Source: Pinus tabuliformis (Eukaryota; Streptophyta; Pinopsida; Pinales; Pinaceae). Taken from it: a stretch of 64,000 bases of DNA. The DNA is taken from NCBI GenBank assembly GCA_031772625.1, contig CM062807.1, forward strand, positions 1,150,699,007 to 1,150,763,006, given 5' to 3'. Positions 12,401-21,899 of this stretch are shown here, one piece after another; within the stretch, counting starts at the first letter, position 1; every line of letters begins with the position of its first letter. The notes below the pieces were generated by a model. That model did not search any database and was not told the DNA's origin. It saw only the letters and a list, made by a program, of their open reading frames with translations. A program made the position numbers and the translations under genes.

Positions 12401-13726
12401 GTTAATGAGAGCGGAATTGTCTTCAGGGCTGACCAGGAGAGGAATGTTGGAGAGGAGATCAACAGTTTCCTCCTCATTGGCTTGATTACCTGCGGTGTAG
12501 AGATGTCTGAAATGTCTTTCAGCTGCCTCTTTTATCTGGCTGAACCCTTTGCAGATCTGCCCCTCTGTTGTTGTTATTTCAGAGATATGGTTTCTGGAGA
12601 GTCTTGCTCGATATTGGCGGTGGAAGAAGGAGGTGTTCCGGTCGCCAGCCTTCAGCCACAGACTTCAAGATTTGATTCTCCAGTACTCTTCCTCCATCCG
12701 GAAAGATCGAAATGTTGAACATTGAATTTTTACTTCTTTGTCAAGCAACATTGGAGTGATATCTCTGCTTTCCATTTCAACTTGCAGAGCCTCTAAAGAC
12801 TGAACAGTTTATTTTCTTTGGCTAGTTGGATTTGGGGCAGGTTTCTTTATCCATTCCTTCAGGGCTTGCTTTGTGGCTTTGAGATTTTGTTCCCACACAT
12901 AACTAGAGGACCCTGTGACGAATTTGGCCCATGTTGTTTTCACTATATCTATGAAACCTTCCCTTTCTGTCCAAAGAGGGCTGAAATGAAAGGGGATTGG
13001 ACCTAGGTCTTCTTCATCTTCCAGAATGAGATGGATTGGTTTATGATCTGAGGTCAATTTGGGTAGGATTTTGGTGATAATTATCTTCTTGTTCATCATC
13101 AAAGCACCTTGGACTAAGAATCGGTCTAGACGAGCAGAAATATGATCCTCACCCACTCTGTTGTTGGACCATGTGTAAAGCCCTTTGACCGGAGTGAAAT
13201 CGAGAAGATCCCACTGTTGAATGAGGTCTTCCACCATGGGGAGCATGGGGTCTCTGCTGTTAGTTCCTCCCCTTTTTTCTTTGGATTTTAAAACGATGTT
13301 TAGATCCCCAACAAGAATGATATTGCTAGGGGAATGCTGCTCAAGGAATTCAATAAGGGAGTTCCAACAGTCTCTCTTTTCAAAATACAGGACAGGTACA
13401 TAAAGATTGAAAAGGGAGATGGTTAACTTACTTGTACAATGCATTAGTTCCGTGAAGATCCAGTGCTGGGTCTCATGATATTTGTTCAGCTGGAAGAGAT
13501 CTTTTGTCCAAAGAGTTGCGAGCCCTCCGGATGAGCCTCTTGAGCTGACTGCTCTTCTTGTGCTTTTCTTCCATTTCTTCTTGCTGATGTCTAGGAGGGC
13601 TTTCCCCTCTGTCTTAGTCTCTTGGAGCATTAGAATGTCTGAGGGTTCTATTTTGAGAAGATCCTTGACTGCTTTTGCTTTTGAGGGGTTACCCAGACCT
13701 CTATAGTTCCAAGAGACGAGGCGCAT
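9477..13726 (-). pseudogene. LINE ORF2: endonuclease, reverse transcriptase, RNase H (copy A)
   Basis: The start ATG at 13726 overlaps the ORF1 stop by one base (TAATG). The N-terminal 300 residues (13726-12809) are an apurinic-type endonuclease with the SWN opening, LQETK, GDLN and SDHKP motifs. A stop at 12809 (Glu codon changed to TAA) ends the first piece. RT follows: 12256-12017 (RPISLCN), 11977-11555 (FADDS catalytic box). A C-terminal zf-RVT Cys/His region (CELCRSS, about 10420) precedes an RNase H domain (about 9960-9500) with FFDGASKGNPG, AEIQGL and GDSE. Several frameshifts and stops, so inactive. Loss of ORF2 in copies A and B is partly by different mutations. Confidence 0.92.
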
Positions 13727-14492
13727 TATTTACCAGGGGTGGGGTGGGAGCCTCCCTTAGGGGGGTTGTTCCTGGAGTTTCTCCTGATAGACATCTCTAT
13801 TGTGGGCTGGCTTCCTTGGGTTTTGAACCTTTCCACCTCCTCTTCCCTTGCTTCTCTGCGGGATTTCCTGCCAACTTTTCTTGTGGGTTGCTCGTAGGTT
13901 TCCTCCTCCGAGGAGTCGGAGCTATCAGCTAGTTTTTTCCTTGCTACATCTACATATGAGGGGTTGGAAGGGTTTCCTTGGGAGGCTTCTAGATGAGCCA
14001 TTTCTTCATCTTCTTTGTTAGTGATACGAGGATCAGTCTGATCCAAATTTTCCAGGGCTATTGTGGCTGGCTTGCTCTGACTGTTTTCTTTGCCATTTGA
14101 GTTCTTTTCTTGGGTGGATTTGGAGCTGCTTGGTGTCTCTTTCGGAGTGCCTTTCTCGTTGCCTTTTTTTTATTGGTGGTTTTTTGTATTTGGGTCCATT
14201 GCTCGCCATTCAGTTTGTCTAGCTGTTCTTCCGCCTTTTTCTTGCAATGTTTGGCGAAGTGCCCGTAGCCATGGCAGTGTCTGCATTTAAATGGCAGTTG
14301 TTCATAATCCAACTCTTGGACATGCGTCCATCCTACGACTGTAAGTTTTATGGCTTCCGGCAAACCCTCCTCCAGGTCAACTTCGACACAGATGCGTGCA
14401 CATGAATATTGATCTTTTCTTACAGCCTGATCTATGTATTTTCCTAAGCCGTTGTTGATGATCTGAAGATACTTCTGATTCCAGCAGTGATG
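13726..14492 (-). pseudogene. LINE ORF1, 3' part (copy A)
   Basis: ORF1 of plant L1 elements encodes an RNA-binding Gag-like protein. Visible are the end of the DUF4283-type domain, one CCHC zinc knuckle (CRHCHGYGHFAKHC, about 14290-14245), and a basic, Ser/Glu-rich tail ending at a TAA at 13728-13726. The frame is broken around 14050 relative to the tail. The first about 110 codons are missing: identity with copy B ends at 14492, and the bases further right that stay open in this frame are unrelated sequence. Confidence 0.85.
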
Positions 14493-16132
14493 TTTAATCA
14501 GTTGTTGCAGTAGTTGATTCGAGTGGGATTCTCGAATTTTCACAGTGCTCATGTGATATTAATGTGGAGGGTTATTTGCAAGGCCAATTTTTGTTTCCCT
14601 TTCTCCTAGACGTATTGTCTCTACATCACATGCTTATATTCTCCATTCAATGTACCATGCACTCCCTCTCAATTCTGGGACGATATTTCCTATATTCAGC
14701 TTGCAATATACAGTTGGGTGAGGATGCATGGTATCATTCTTGAAGGTTGAGCCATTGTCTACTTCTATGGGCAACGCATCTCTGTGGGAAGGTGCTAGAA
14801 TGTTCTCTGTCTATATATATATTTATGTCGACAACCATCTTACACCAAGTTTCCCTTTCCTTTGTGCATTGTACTCTTGCCCTATTCTTGTCCTATGTAT
14901 AATGTTTGCTATGTTATTGATACATATTTTTGGAATTGTTTATACTGAAGAAATGGATTTTTAATGGCTATGCCTTTAGTATTTCAGTCATGAACATTAC
15001 GTTGGGTTATATTTTTTCCTAGAATGAAATGTGTATCAGTGAAGAATACTATTCCAAATTTAGTGTGTTATTTTGACTGCTAGGTTGAAGCATGGTATAG
15101 AATATTTGTGCCATTATTTTGATATGTCCAAACATTAAATATAAACCACACCTACAACAACTTATCTACAACATGTTTGACAAAATTCCAAATTGAAGGA
15201 ACACACTAAACTCAAAGCATTTAGAGGTAATTTTAGAAAATTCAAAGGGGGAATATTACAACAAAATAGGAAGGTCAACTTCTCGGTGGCATAACTTTTG
15301 CATAATGACTCCATTTGAGGTCTTTCTTGTGTCATTGGAAAGGCATCTAAGAGTAGAACAACTCCAAGGAAGTTAACACAAGTGAGAGTTTTTGGACCCC
15401 CAAAAACTTCATTAAATGCCTCAAATTGCCTCCATAATGTTTTAAACTCCAATTCACGAAACTAGGACTCATCAGTAAAAATGATCCTGTGTACTAACTC
15501 TTCCCATGTTCCCACTCCGAAAGCATTAATATGGATGTAAAATACTATAATGATCAAATCTGGATCAATTGGTCCTTATTCAAAAATTAGTTATACTTAA
15601 AGCATTGCCTTGATAAGCCATTGCTAGCAAATAAAACCCAGCTAACCTACCTGTTGGATGGTCCATAAGGGGATAAACTTCCACTCCTACCATATGCCAT
15701 AGACATCCTTTTTAGGCATATGTCTTATGACCAATGGCAAATCTAGTTGTAGCCAACTAACCAAACAATTTAATCTCATATCACCAGAAGGAAAAAATGA
15801 CGATTTTAACCCTTAAGGAAAAAATAGTGATTTTAGCCCCTTTGAGTATCCTCAAGAGAATCAATATCCTTATCCAATCGTTAATGAAACTACTAGATAA
15901 AAAGTCATATGATATCAAAAACTAACTTAAATTAACTCGATATAAAATCAAGGCCTATAATACCATTTACAATTTTACCTCTTATCTAAAAATATTTTTC
16001 GCAACTATATATATCACCTTACTATGGATGTCAAGGCATCCTCTAGCTTGTATCCTTGTATAATTTCTTTACACCTAACTCTCAACTTTATTTCATTTAC
16101 TATCTCACTTACCTTATATAATTCTTTTAAAA
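14493..16132. other. Spacer, no supported gene
   Basis: AT-rich sequence with no supported coding exon, RNA gene or element boundary. A 96-codon minus-strand frame at 15162-15452 looks somewhat protein-like and may be a fossil of a retroelement Gag, but it has no motif I recognise. A short TATATA stretch occurs at 14813-14824. Confidence 0.4.
15162..15452 (-). other. Unrecognised 96-codon ORF, possible retroelement fossil
   Basis: The frame opens with an ATG at 15452 and contains aromatic-rich and Cys-rich segments (LWRQFEAFNEVFGG near the start, CCNIPPLNFLKL later). In this AT-rich setting a frame of this length can occur by chance. No start context, domain or neighbour supports a function. 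The upstream sequence contains stops in this frame. Confidence 0.15.
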
Positions 16133-16149
16133 CATATAACAAACACCTT
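16133..16149. repeat. SINE target-site duplication, left
   Basis: CATATAACAAACACCTT, identical over 17 of 17 bases to 16388-16404 on the other side of the SINE. Confidence 0.92.
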
Positions 16150-16387
16150 CTTTTTTTTTGTTGATAAGTGGGTGAATCCTGAAAATCACTCTTACCCTGT
16201 GGCTGAGAGGCCACGACTCAGGGGCATCTAAGCCGTCAAAGTCACCCGGGGATCGCATCCGGCCTGAGCCGCACCAGCGGAAACCATGCTGGATTTTTTG
16301 GTATCGGCAAGACTAGAACCGGTGACCTTTGCATACGGAGCGCCTTAACAGTGCGCTCCTTCACCCACTGTTCTATATCTCTTTGAT
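16150..16387 (-). mobile_element. tRNA-derived SINE
   Basis: A 238-bp insert flanked by a perfect 17-bp direct repeat (16133-16149 and 16388-16404). Read on the minus strand, a tRNA-like head (about 16370-16310) carries a stem-forming GGAGCGC...GCGCTCC pair and a B-box-like GGTTCTAGTCT at 16310-16320, the internal pol III promoter arrangement of tRNA-derived SINEs. A GC-richer body follows, and the 3' end is a run of nine A (plus-strand T at 16151-16159) beside the left target repeat. The intact target duplication suggests a fairly recent insertion. It could belong to a known plant SINE family such as Au-like elements; I cannot assign it. Confidence 0.85.
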
Positions 16388-16404
16388 CATATAACAAACA
16401 CCTT
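16388..16404. repeat. SINE target-site duplication, right
   Basis: Second copy of CATATAACAAACACCTT, exact match to 16133-16149. Confidence 0.92.
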
Positions 16405-16991
16405 ACATAAACTAGGTAAATAAATAAATTTTAATAATCAATTTTACTTCCCCTTTAAAATATATAAATGTGTGAAAATATTCTCATGTTTTCATACAAT
16501 AACTTTTGAACTTATGAAATATCGCCTTTCCCGCCTCCGAGGATCCAACAAATCTATCAAATATTGAAAACCTAAAATGAAGCCATTCTTCAAACTTTCC
16601 CAAGGTTGTCATCGTTGAAACACACAAATATATTAAACCAAAACATGCGTGGTTTAACGAAGATCGATTTAAAAACTTATTTAAAAAAGACCGACCGACG
16701 AAGGGGAATTGAAAAACCTAGTAACTCCAGTTTAGTCTCATTCAACACTTAAAAACGCAGAGCGAGCTGAGATTTGTAGAGGGAGCACTCCGTGTAGCCG
16801 GGAGCGCATTCATCAGCTGTCAACATGTAATTACAGAGATATTGAATTCTCTGGGTTTGGTTGTTTGCATTCTGTATTAAACCATCCATATGTACAACCA
16901 ATTGATACCGTGGATAATTCGTAATGGGTATATTTGATTTATCGCTAAGACGCAGATGATTGGCTCAGGTTTTGTAAATTTGATTTGAGAA
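16405..16991. other. Spacer, no supported gene
   Basis: No reading frame, RNA gene or repeat boundary is visible. The sequence immediately left of the next element contains GAGAA, matching the base string after its right LTR. Confidence 0.4.
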
Positions 16992-17259
16992 AAATTAGAG
17001 ATTATACAGCTCACACATAAACACAGAATTCTGAAACTTATAACTTTAGAACTTGGAACTTATAACTTTAGCACTTCTGAACACTTGCTTCATTCACTGA
17101 TTAAACAGGTATATATATGGGACAAAGAAAGTTCTGGAGATTGATTGGGGCGGTGGCTTCTTCAGGAAGCTTGCCCATTGTCAACAAATTCTAGAAACTA
17201 CATTTAATACATCTGCTGAATTCTAGATGGTGGGTAGTTGGAATTAGCTCCTTCCAACA
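16992..17259 (-). repeat. Left (3') LTR of the non-autonomous element
   Basis: Matches 19677-19943 with roughly ten substitutions by eye. A TATATATA box-like stretch (17108-17117) on the element strand could be the promoter in the equivalent 5' copy. The minus-strand start reads TGTTGGAAGG. Confidence 0.88.
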
Positions 17260-17360
17260 CTCCCCCTTAATTCCAACTATATAACAAATATACTATAACA
17301 CAATAAACAAGACACTATACTCTTAATCACGATGACCTAAACTTTAACTTGCCTGCTGGT

Positions 17361-17975
17361 CTAAGTCTCAGCTAGGCTTACAATAAAACATTTCATTTTT
17401 GTCTTCTTGCGAAAGGGTCCATGCTTATGCATTAGCTGGTACAGTTTCATCTTCACCTTTCTGGGTTTCCTTATGAAATTCCTTTGCTCCTTGCTTATGT
17501 ACTTAACGTCAACAACCTCTTCTGGATTGGGATGCAATGCAAGATCCCGAACAAGGTAATCTAATTCATGTTCTCCCCACTTTCCATGAGGAACCAGCAA
17601 AGGAGCCACCAAAATGCAGTCATCTTTGAACATGAGCGGCCTCTGAACATCATCCATGGTAGTATCAGTAGCAGTCATCTTGAAAGCAGATCCAATAAAA
17701 CTTCTAACAATTGGGTTATGAGAGAAGCAAGTTTTACTCTGAGTGATTTCTTCAACGACATGATCCTCAACAACATGAGTGATTTCTTCAACAACATGAT
17801 CCTCAACAACATGAGTGATTTCTTGAACAACATGATCCTCAACAACATGAGTGATTTCTTCAACAACATGACATTGTTTGTCCAAGAACTCACAAATACT
17901 GCCAAACCCAAATGGGTTCCTGAGAAAATGATCATCGAAAGGATCATTGTCAAAAAAGTCTAAAAAGATAGACAT
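17361..17975 (-). CDS. Repeat-containing protein of unknown function inside a non-autonomous LTR element
   Basis: A 204-residue frame from ATG at 17975. The N-terminal about 35 residues are rich in Phe and Asp (for example FDNDPFDDHF). Residues about 37-79 are a tandem array of the 12-residue unit VVEEITHVVEDH, 3 to 4 copies, encoded by exact 36-bp DNA repeats at 17741-17872. The rest is a non-repetitive domain with basic C-terminal stretch (KPRKVKMK, KKTKMKC). There is no Gag, zinc knuckle or Pol motif, and no signal peptide or membrane segment is evident. It is the only long ORF in the element and is uninterrupted, unlike most frames in this window. It may be a host sequence captured by the element or an element-specific protein. 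I do not recognise the family. Confidence 0.55.
   Translation of the reverse strand: MSIFLDFFDNDPFDDHFLRNPFGFGSICEFLDKQCHVVEEITHVVEDHVVQEITHVVEDHVVEEITHVVEDHVVEEITQSKTCFSHNPIVRSFIGSAFKMTATDTTMDDVQRPLMFKDDCILVAPLLVPHGKWGEHELDYLVRDLALHPNPEEVVDVKYISKEQRNFIRKPRKVKMKLYQLMHKHGPFRKKTKMKCFIVSLAET
17741..17872 (-). repeat. 36-bp tandem repeat, about 3.7 copies, in frame
   Basis: Units begin at 17741, 17777, 17813 and 17849. They differ by single bases (for example a C to G at the third unit turning Glu into Gln). Because 36 is a multiple of three, the copy number can change without breaking the reading frame. Confidence 0.95.
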
Positions 17976-19665
17976 ATCAGCTAGGCTTAAATTTTCCTTA
18001 AACTCTGGCCAGCTTTGACTCTAGAGTAGCACCAGGCTAGGCTCTGCCTCTCACTTTCCGGATGCGCACCACACTCAGCACACTACATATGTCGCCAAGG
18101 ACTTGATATGAGACTCTACTCGAACCCACAACCAGACTAGAAAGCAACTGCCACCAGCCGAGTTTACGCTAGCAGAATAGTTCTAGAGAATCTAAAAAAT
18201 AAAAATAAAGTATCACGATTCCTTACTCATCATATTACTCTCAGCAACCACTCACACAGGCCGCAATAACGCGCTCATCACAACAACGATCAGACAATCA
18301 AGAAGAAAATCATAATTCAGACCCACACAACCTATAATGCAAACATCAAAGCATAAGACAGTCCTTCGCCGGAGCACACAGCTCTTCTCCTTGTGCATAG
18401 CGCCTATCTGGTCATTGCTTGCACCATAAATTTCCAAAACACTCGGCTGCAAGCACAAAACAACCTTAGACACTTCAGGGAGTCTGACTATACTTCCACA
18501 GCTTCACAATGCTCGCAGGTGGCACACAATCCACCACTCTTCACACATATCGTTTCCTGAGACCTTCACAGGTGTCTCCACTCCTCGGCACTCGCTCTCC
18601 TCCACCTCACTTGCCGAAACACACAGCGGAAATCCTTGGCTCTCCTTGGCGCTCTTCCTTGAAATTCCTCGGCTTCGAGGCTCCTTCACGCTCGAATGGA
18701 TTTCTGCGGCTTCCACTCTACAAATACTTTCCACGGGCTGCAATCTTCCTTGACAGTGTTGCACTTTTACTTAATGGCAGCACAACAACGTTACTTAGCA
18801 CTCAGTCACACAACAATCACACGCTCAATATCCACCACAAGCAACAGGTTCAAGAGATCATATACACAGTGCTCTATGACACACTACGCACCCACACTGT
18901 TGCTTGATTCTAGACTCAAATGGTTGAGTTCACAGGGCATTCATAGCACTCAGTGCCGCAGAAGACTCAAACTCAGAACTCAACAACAACTTAGAACTTA
19001 ACACAGAAAACTCAAAACAACAATAAGGCTCAAAACCTTTCCTCCACCGAGCTTATGTGACCTCACAACTTACCTGAGCTCTATCTTCTGGACAACGCTG
19101 GACCGCACACATAGTGCCACAAGGCGACCTCTCAACAACCCTTCACAACAGCCCAGCAACACAAGACTCAACGCTTACTCAACACACAACACATTCGATG
19201 AACCTTTCACAATAACGACCACGCAGGTCTCACTCAGGCTTCACACATCTTCACTCTTTACACTTCTCAGGACTACAACTTCTACACTAGTGAGCCCTTG
19301 TGCCTTCACTCGAGTGAGCCCATGCTTACGGCTCTTTACCAACGCTCACACTCCCGCAGCACTCAAACAGTGACACTCCTCCCAGCGGCACTCAGAGCTC
19401 TCGACATCTCCAGCAGCACTCACAGCACTCAGTGGTACTCAGCGCTCCAGGCTCATCGCACCACAGCTCGTTCTACGAGTGGGCAGTCACTGTCACACGC
19501 ACGACTCTCACCCCACAGCAACAGACAAAACACTCAAAACAACCCACACTCCTGAGGTCCGATACCAACTTAGAGAGTGCAGAACTACATAGATGCGCAC
19601 ACAAACAACTCAGAACTACAGAGATGCGAACACAAACAACTTAGACTCAGAACTCAACCTCACAT

Positions 19666-19677
19666 GCTCTGATACCA
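19666..19677 (-). other. Primer binding site of the non-autonomous element
   Basis: GCTCTGATACCA on the plus strand is the exact reverse complement of TGGTATCAGAGC, the copia-type site for initiator tRNA-Met. It abuts the right LTR and fixes that LTR as the 5' one. Confidence 0.9.
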
Positions 19678-19943
19678 AATTAGAGATTATACAGCTCACA
19701 TATAAACACAGAATTCTGAAACTTATAACTTTAGAACTTGGAACTTATAACTTTAGAACTTTTGAACACTTGCTTCATTCACTGATTAAACAGGTATATA
19801 TACAGGACAGAGAAAGTTCTAGAGATTGATTGGGGTGGTGGCTTCTTCAGGAAGCTTGCCCATTGTCAACAAATTCTAGAAACTACATTTAATACATCTG
19901 CTGAATTCTAGATGGTGGGTAGTCGGAATTAGCTCCTTCCAAC
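19677..19943 (-). repeat. Right (5') LTR of the non-autonomous element
   Basis: Pairs with 16992-17259. The right terminus reads CCTTCCAAC directly before GAGAA; compared with the left copy a terminal A seems to be missing. Confidence 0.88.
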
Positions 19944-19950
19944 GAGAAAT

Positions 19951-20082
19951 GGGTTCTGTATATGTGAATTGAATGGTTTTGGTTTTTGTATTTGGTAGTA
20001 CATATATAATCCAGCAGGGTTCTGTATATGTGAATTGAATGGTTTTGGTTTTTGTATTTCGTAGTACATATATAATCCAGCA
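19951..20082. repeat. 66-bp tandem duplication
   Basis: Two copies, 19951-20016 and 20017-20082, differing at one base (GG to CG near 20060). They begin just after the target duplication of the non-autonomous LTR element. Confidence 0.93.
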
Positions 20083-20990
20083 GTTTAGTAGACGAGAAGG
20101 CTATGTAAACATTAGTTGAATATATTTTATGGAAGGATTTCTCTGACATTAGATTGCGGTTCCATTCGTTGGAGAGGATTGGGAGGAAGCGGGGCAGGGA
20201 TGGGGTTAGGGGGGTGTTTGTGGGATCAAAGAATTAACTAGAGATATCTAGCATATAGGAACAGAAATGCTTTTACTTTTTTTTTTTTAAATACATCACA
20301 AGTTCCAATGTGCATGTTTGTTTAGTTTAAAAAACTCAGGCTACATTAGCAGTCATTACCAGCACTAGCAAGAGGATATTGAATGCCTCGTTAAGGATAT
20401 ATCCATTACCATATTCGAATCCAATCCAAATGTCAAGAAATTTAATACTGCCAGGTGCATAGATAACCATAATCATTGAATTCAAAATAGTATAAAAATC
20501 ATTCTGCTGCCAGATCGGTCCAGAGGCCAGAGGATAATCTTTCTCATTGTTTGGCAGCTCTCTTTCCCTGAATTGCAGGCTTGGGTTCATGTCCATTAAA
20601 TTCCCATACGTCAGTCTCCTGTTCTGGAGGCTTCTTTGCGTCCGTGATTTGCCAATGCTATCACACGAAATTTATCAATTGCTGGATTGGGAGGAGGGCT
20701 GAGAGGCCAGCTGTGTTACTATTTGTGGTGCTACCTCATGGCCTGACCTGCCGGGAGACCTGGAGACTCTACAGGGGAATCCATCTCACTAATCTATGGA
20801 GCTATATATGTTTTAATGTTCTCGTCTATTGAAATTGCGACAGTTTCTATAATTGCAGAAAAATGCTGAAATGTTAGAACTTCTCATTAATGAGTCTAAG
20901 GGCATTCATAACAAGAGGGACAGAGGAGAGGAGATTTTAGAGTTGTAGAAACTATTTCAAGATACCAAACATGATGTATCTGACTGTTTA
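20083..20990. other. Spacer with a possible short terminal exon
   Basis: No supported gene. A minus-strand stretch at 20544-20657 follows an AG and stays open for about 37 codons to a TGA, with a hydrophilic, protein-like composition (for example KKPPEQETDVWEFNG). This could be a last exon of an unknown gene or of a pseudogene, but nothing upstream confirms it. Confidence 0.3.
20544..20657 (-). other. Candidate terminal exon or exon fossil
   Basis: Read leftwards from a possible acceptor AG at 20658-20659, the frame runs to a TGA at 20546-20544. The predicted tail is Lys-, Glu- and Pro-rich with basic residues at its end (GKRAAKQ). I do not recognise the protein. A second overlapping frame (20336-20596) is also open, so chance is a real alternative. 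Confidence 0.15.
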
Positions 20991-21208
20991 TTATTTCCCA
21001 TTTTATTATCACACGAACGCCCACACAGTGCGCTCCACATAGTAGGAGTAAGCTGAAGAAACAAGCATATTCATTTTGCCGGTCGCAACCATTCAACCAT
21101 TATTTCCCATTTTGTTATCACACGAACACCCACACAGTGCGCTCCACAAAATAGGAGTAAGATGAAGAAACAAGTATATTCATTTTGCTGGTCGCAACCA
21201 TTCAACCA
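20991..21208. repeat. 109-bp tandem duplication
   Basis: Two units, 20991-21099 and 21100-21208, with only a handful of differences. The Copia-2 LTR begins four bases after the second unit. Confidence 0.95.
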
Positions 21209-21545
21209 TTATGTTAGTAGGAGGGCCACTCTCTCTACAAAGACCCTGTTAAAATTGGCAACTAGGGCCAAATTCCATGTGGGTCACCTTATTTATAGTA
21301 GCTGATATTTTTTTTAGATTCTTCTTGTGGAGAGGTGTAGGATTGATCTAAAGATCATTCGATTCCGACAAGTATTTATGGAGAAGGTCGGCGAACAGCT
21401 AAATGTGTGGCACACATGCCCAACAAATCATATAAGTACAAGTGAAGTTGATTCATTATCAACTCATCTCTCTCCTCATCTTATTGGGAAAGCAAAAGAG
21501 TAACTTATCTCACATGTGTAAGAAGAAGGACGAATTAGGGCAACG

Positions 21546-21871
21546 TTGACTGAATTAGGGCAGCATTGACTAATTTAGGGCAACGTTGATTTTTTAGGCA
21601 TTGTTGACTTTTCTAGGGTTGTGTTGACCAAGTGTTGGGCTGTTTTATGGAATGTTGACCAAGGGCTGACCTGCGCTGACTTTTTGGGGGATGCGTTGAC
21701 CAGTGTTGACCTGAAAGTTGACTGGTTAGCGCTGACCACAAATTGCTAAACTTTGACTGCTGTTTAATTGAATATTGTGGACTGTTTTGGGTTGCTAAAG
21801 ATAATCGTTGAAGACTGAGTTCTCCAAGTTGACTAAAGGTCAATTCGACGTTGTTTTGACCAAGTTTGACT
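21546..21871 (+). promoter_or_regulatory. Array of 12 W-box motifs in the Copia-2 U3
   Basis: TTGAC[C/T] occurs on the plus strand at 21546, 21567, 21604, 21624, 21655, 21696, 21706, 21718, 21753, 21829, 21856 and 21866, with one more on the minus strand near 21837. TTGAC[C/T] is the core recognised by plant WRKY transcription factors, which act in defence and stress. About 0.2 plus-strand hits would be expected by chance in 325 bp of even composition. The array ends about 30 bases before the TATA box. Regulation by WRKY proteins is inferred. Confidence 0.75.
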
Positions 21872-21899
21872 TTGTTGATTTAGGGTTTGTTGCTGCCGT

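Larger units (their letters stand above)
1..14492. repeat. Segmental duplication, copy A
   Basis: The stretch matches 30799-51290 base for base apart from scattered substitutions and small indels, once the Copia-3 insertion in copy B is removed. Both copies hold the same nested order: Copia-1 remnant, Gypsy-1 3' LTR, accessory ORF, spacer, integrase, LINE. By eye the copies differ at about 2 percent of sites in the stretches compared (for example 4 differences in roughly 240 bases at 3301-3540). The left edge lies outside the window. The right edge is sharp: after the shared bases ending at 14492 copy A runs into unrelated sequence while copy B continues through LINE ORF1. Indels include about 85 bp missing from A relative to 31094-31178, and 32 bp at 2954-2985 missing from B. 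Confidence 0.95.
9349..14492 (-). mobile_element. LINE (plant L1 type), copy A, cut at its 5' end by the duplication boundary
   Basis: The element reads right to left: ORF1 fragment, ORF2 (endonuclease, reverse transcriptase, zinc-finger RT-associated region, RNase H), a short 3' UTR and an A-rich (AAT)n-like tail at 9349-9362. It sits inside the gypsy RT/RNase H region. Its 5' end is missing because sequence shared with copy B stops at 14492, within ORF1. Confidence 0.92.
16992..19943 (-). mobile_element. Non-autonomous LTR retrotransposon with a foreign-looking ORF
   Basis: Two near-identical LTRs of about 267 bp (16992-17259 and 19677-19943) flank 2.4 kb. A minus-strand primer site for initiator tRNA-Met (19666-19677) touches the right LTR, and a polypurine tract (minus-strand AAGGGGGAG, plus 17260-17269) touches the left LTR. 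Both place the element on the minus strand. GAGAA at 16987-16991 and 19944-19948 is the likely 5-bp target duplication, although the LTR ends are not clean TG...CA. No gag, protease, integrase or RT is present. The only substantial ORF is 17361-17975; the remaining 1.7 kb (17976-19665) looks non-coding. It must have been moved by enzymes supplied in trans. Confidence 0.85.

Noticed and set aside
16310..16370. tRNA gene
   Set aside because: B-box and a stem are present but the molecule is not a full tRNA, and the A tail with target duplications shows a SINE.
17741..17872. CRISPR-like array
   Set aside because: Direct repeats without spacers, in a coding frame of a plant retroelement.
17568..17963. 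131-codon plus-strand ORF over the 36-bp repeats
   Set aside because: It is the antisense shadow of the repeat ORF; the repeat period keeps several frames open. Element orientation (primer site, polypurine tract) supports the minus-strand frame.
18500..19650. Plus-strand ORFs rich in Ser, Thr and His
   Set aside because: They arise from low-complexity CACTCA-type sequence inside the non-autonomous element; no conserved domain, and the element reads on the other strand.
20336..20596. 86-codon minus-strand ORF
   Set aside because: No domain or start context; overlaps another open frame in the same stretch; chance is likely.
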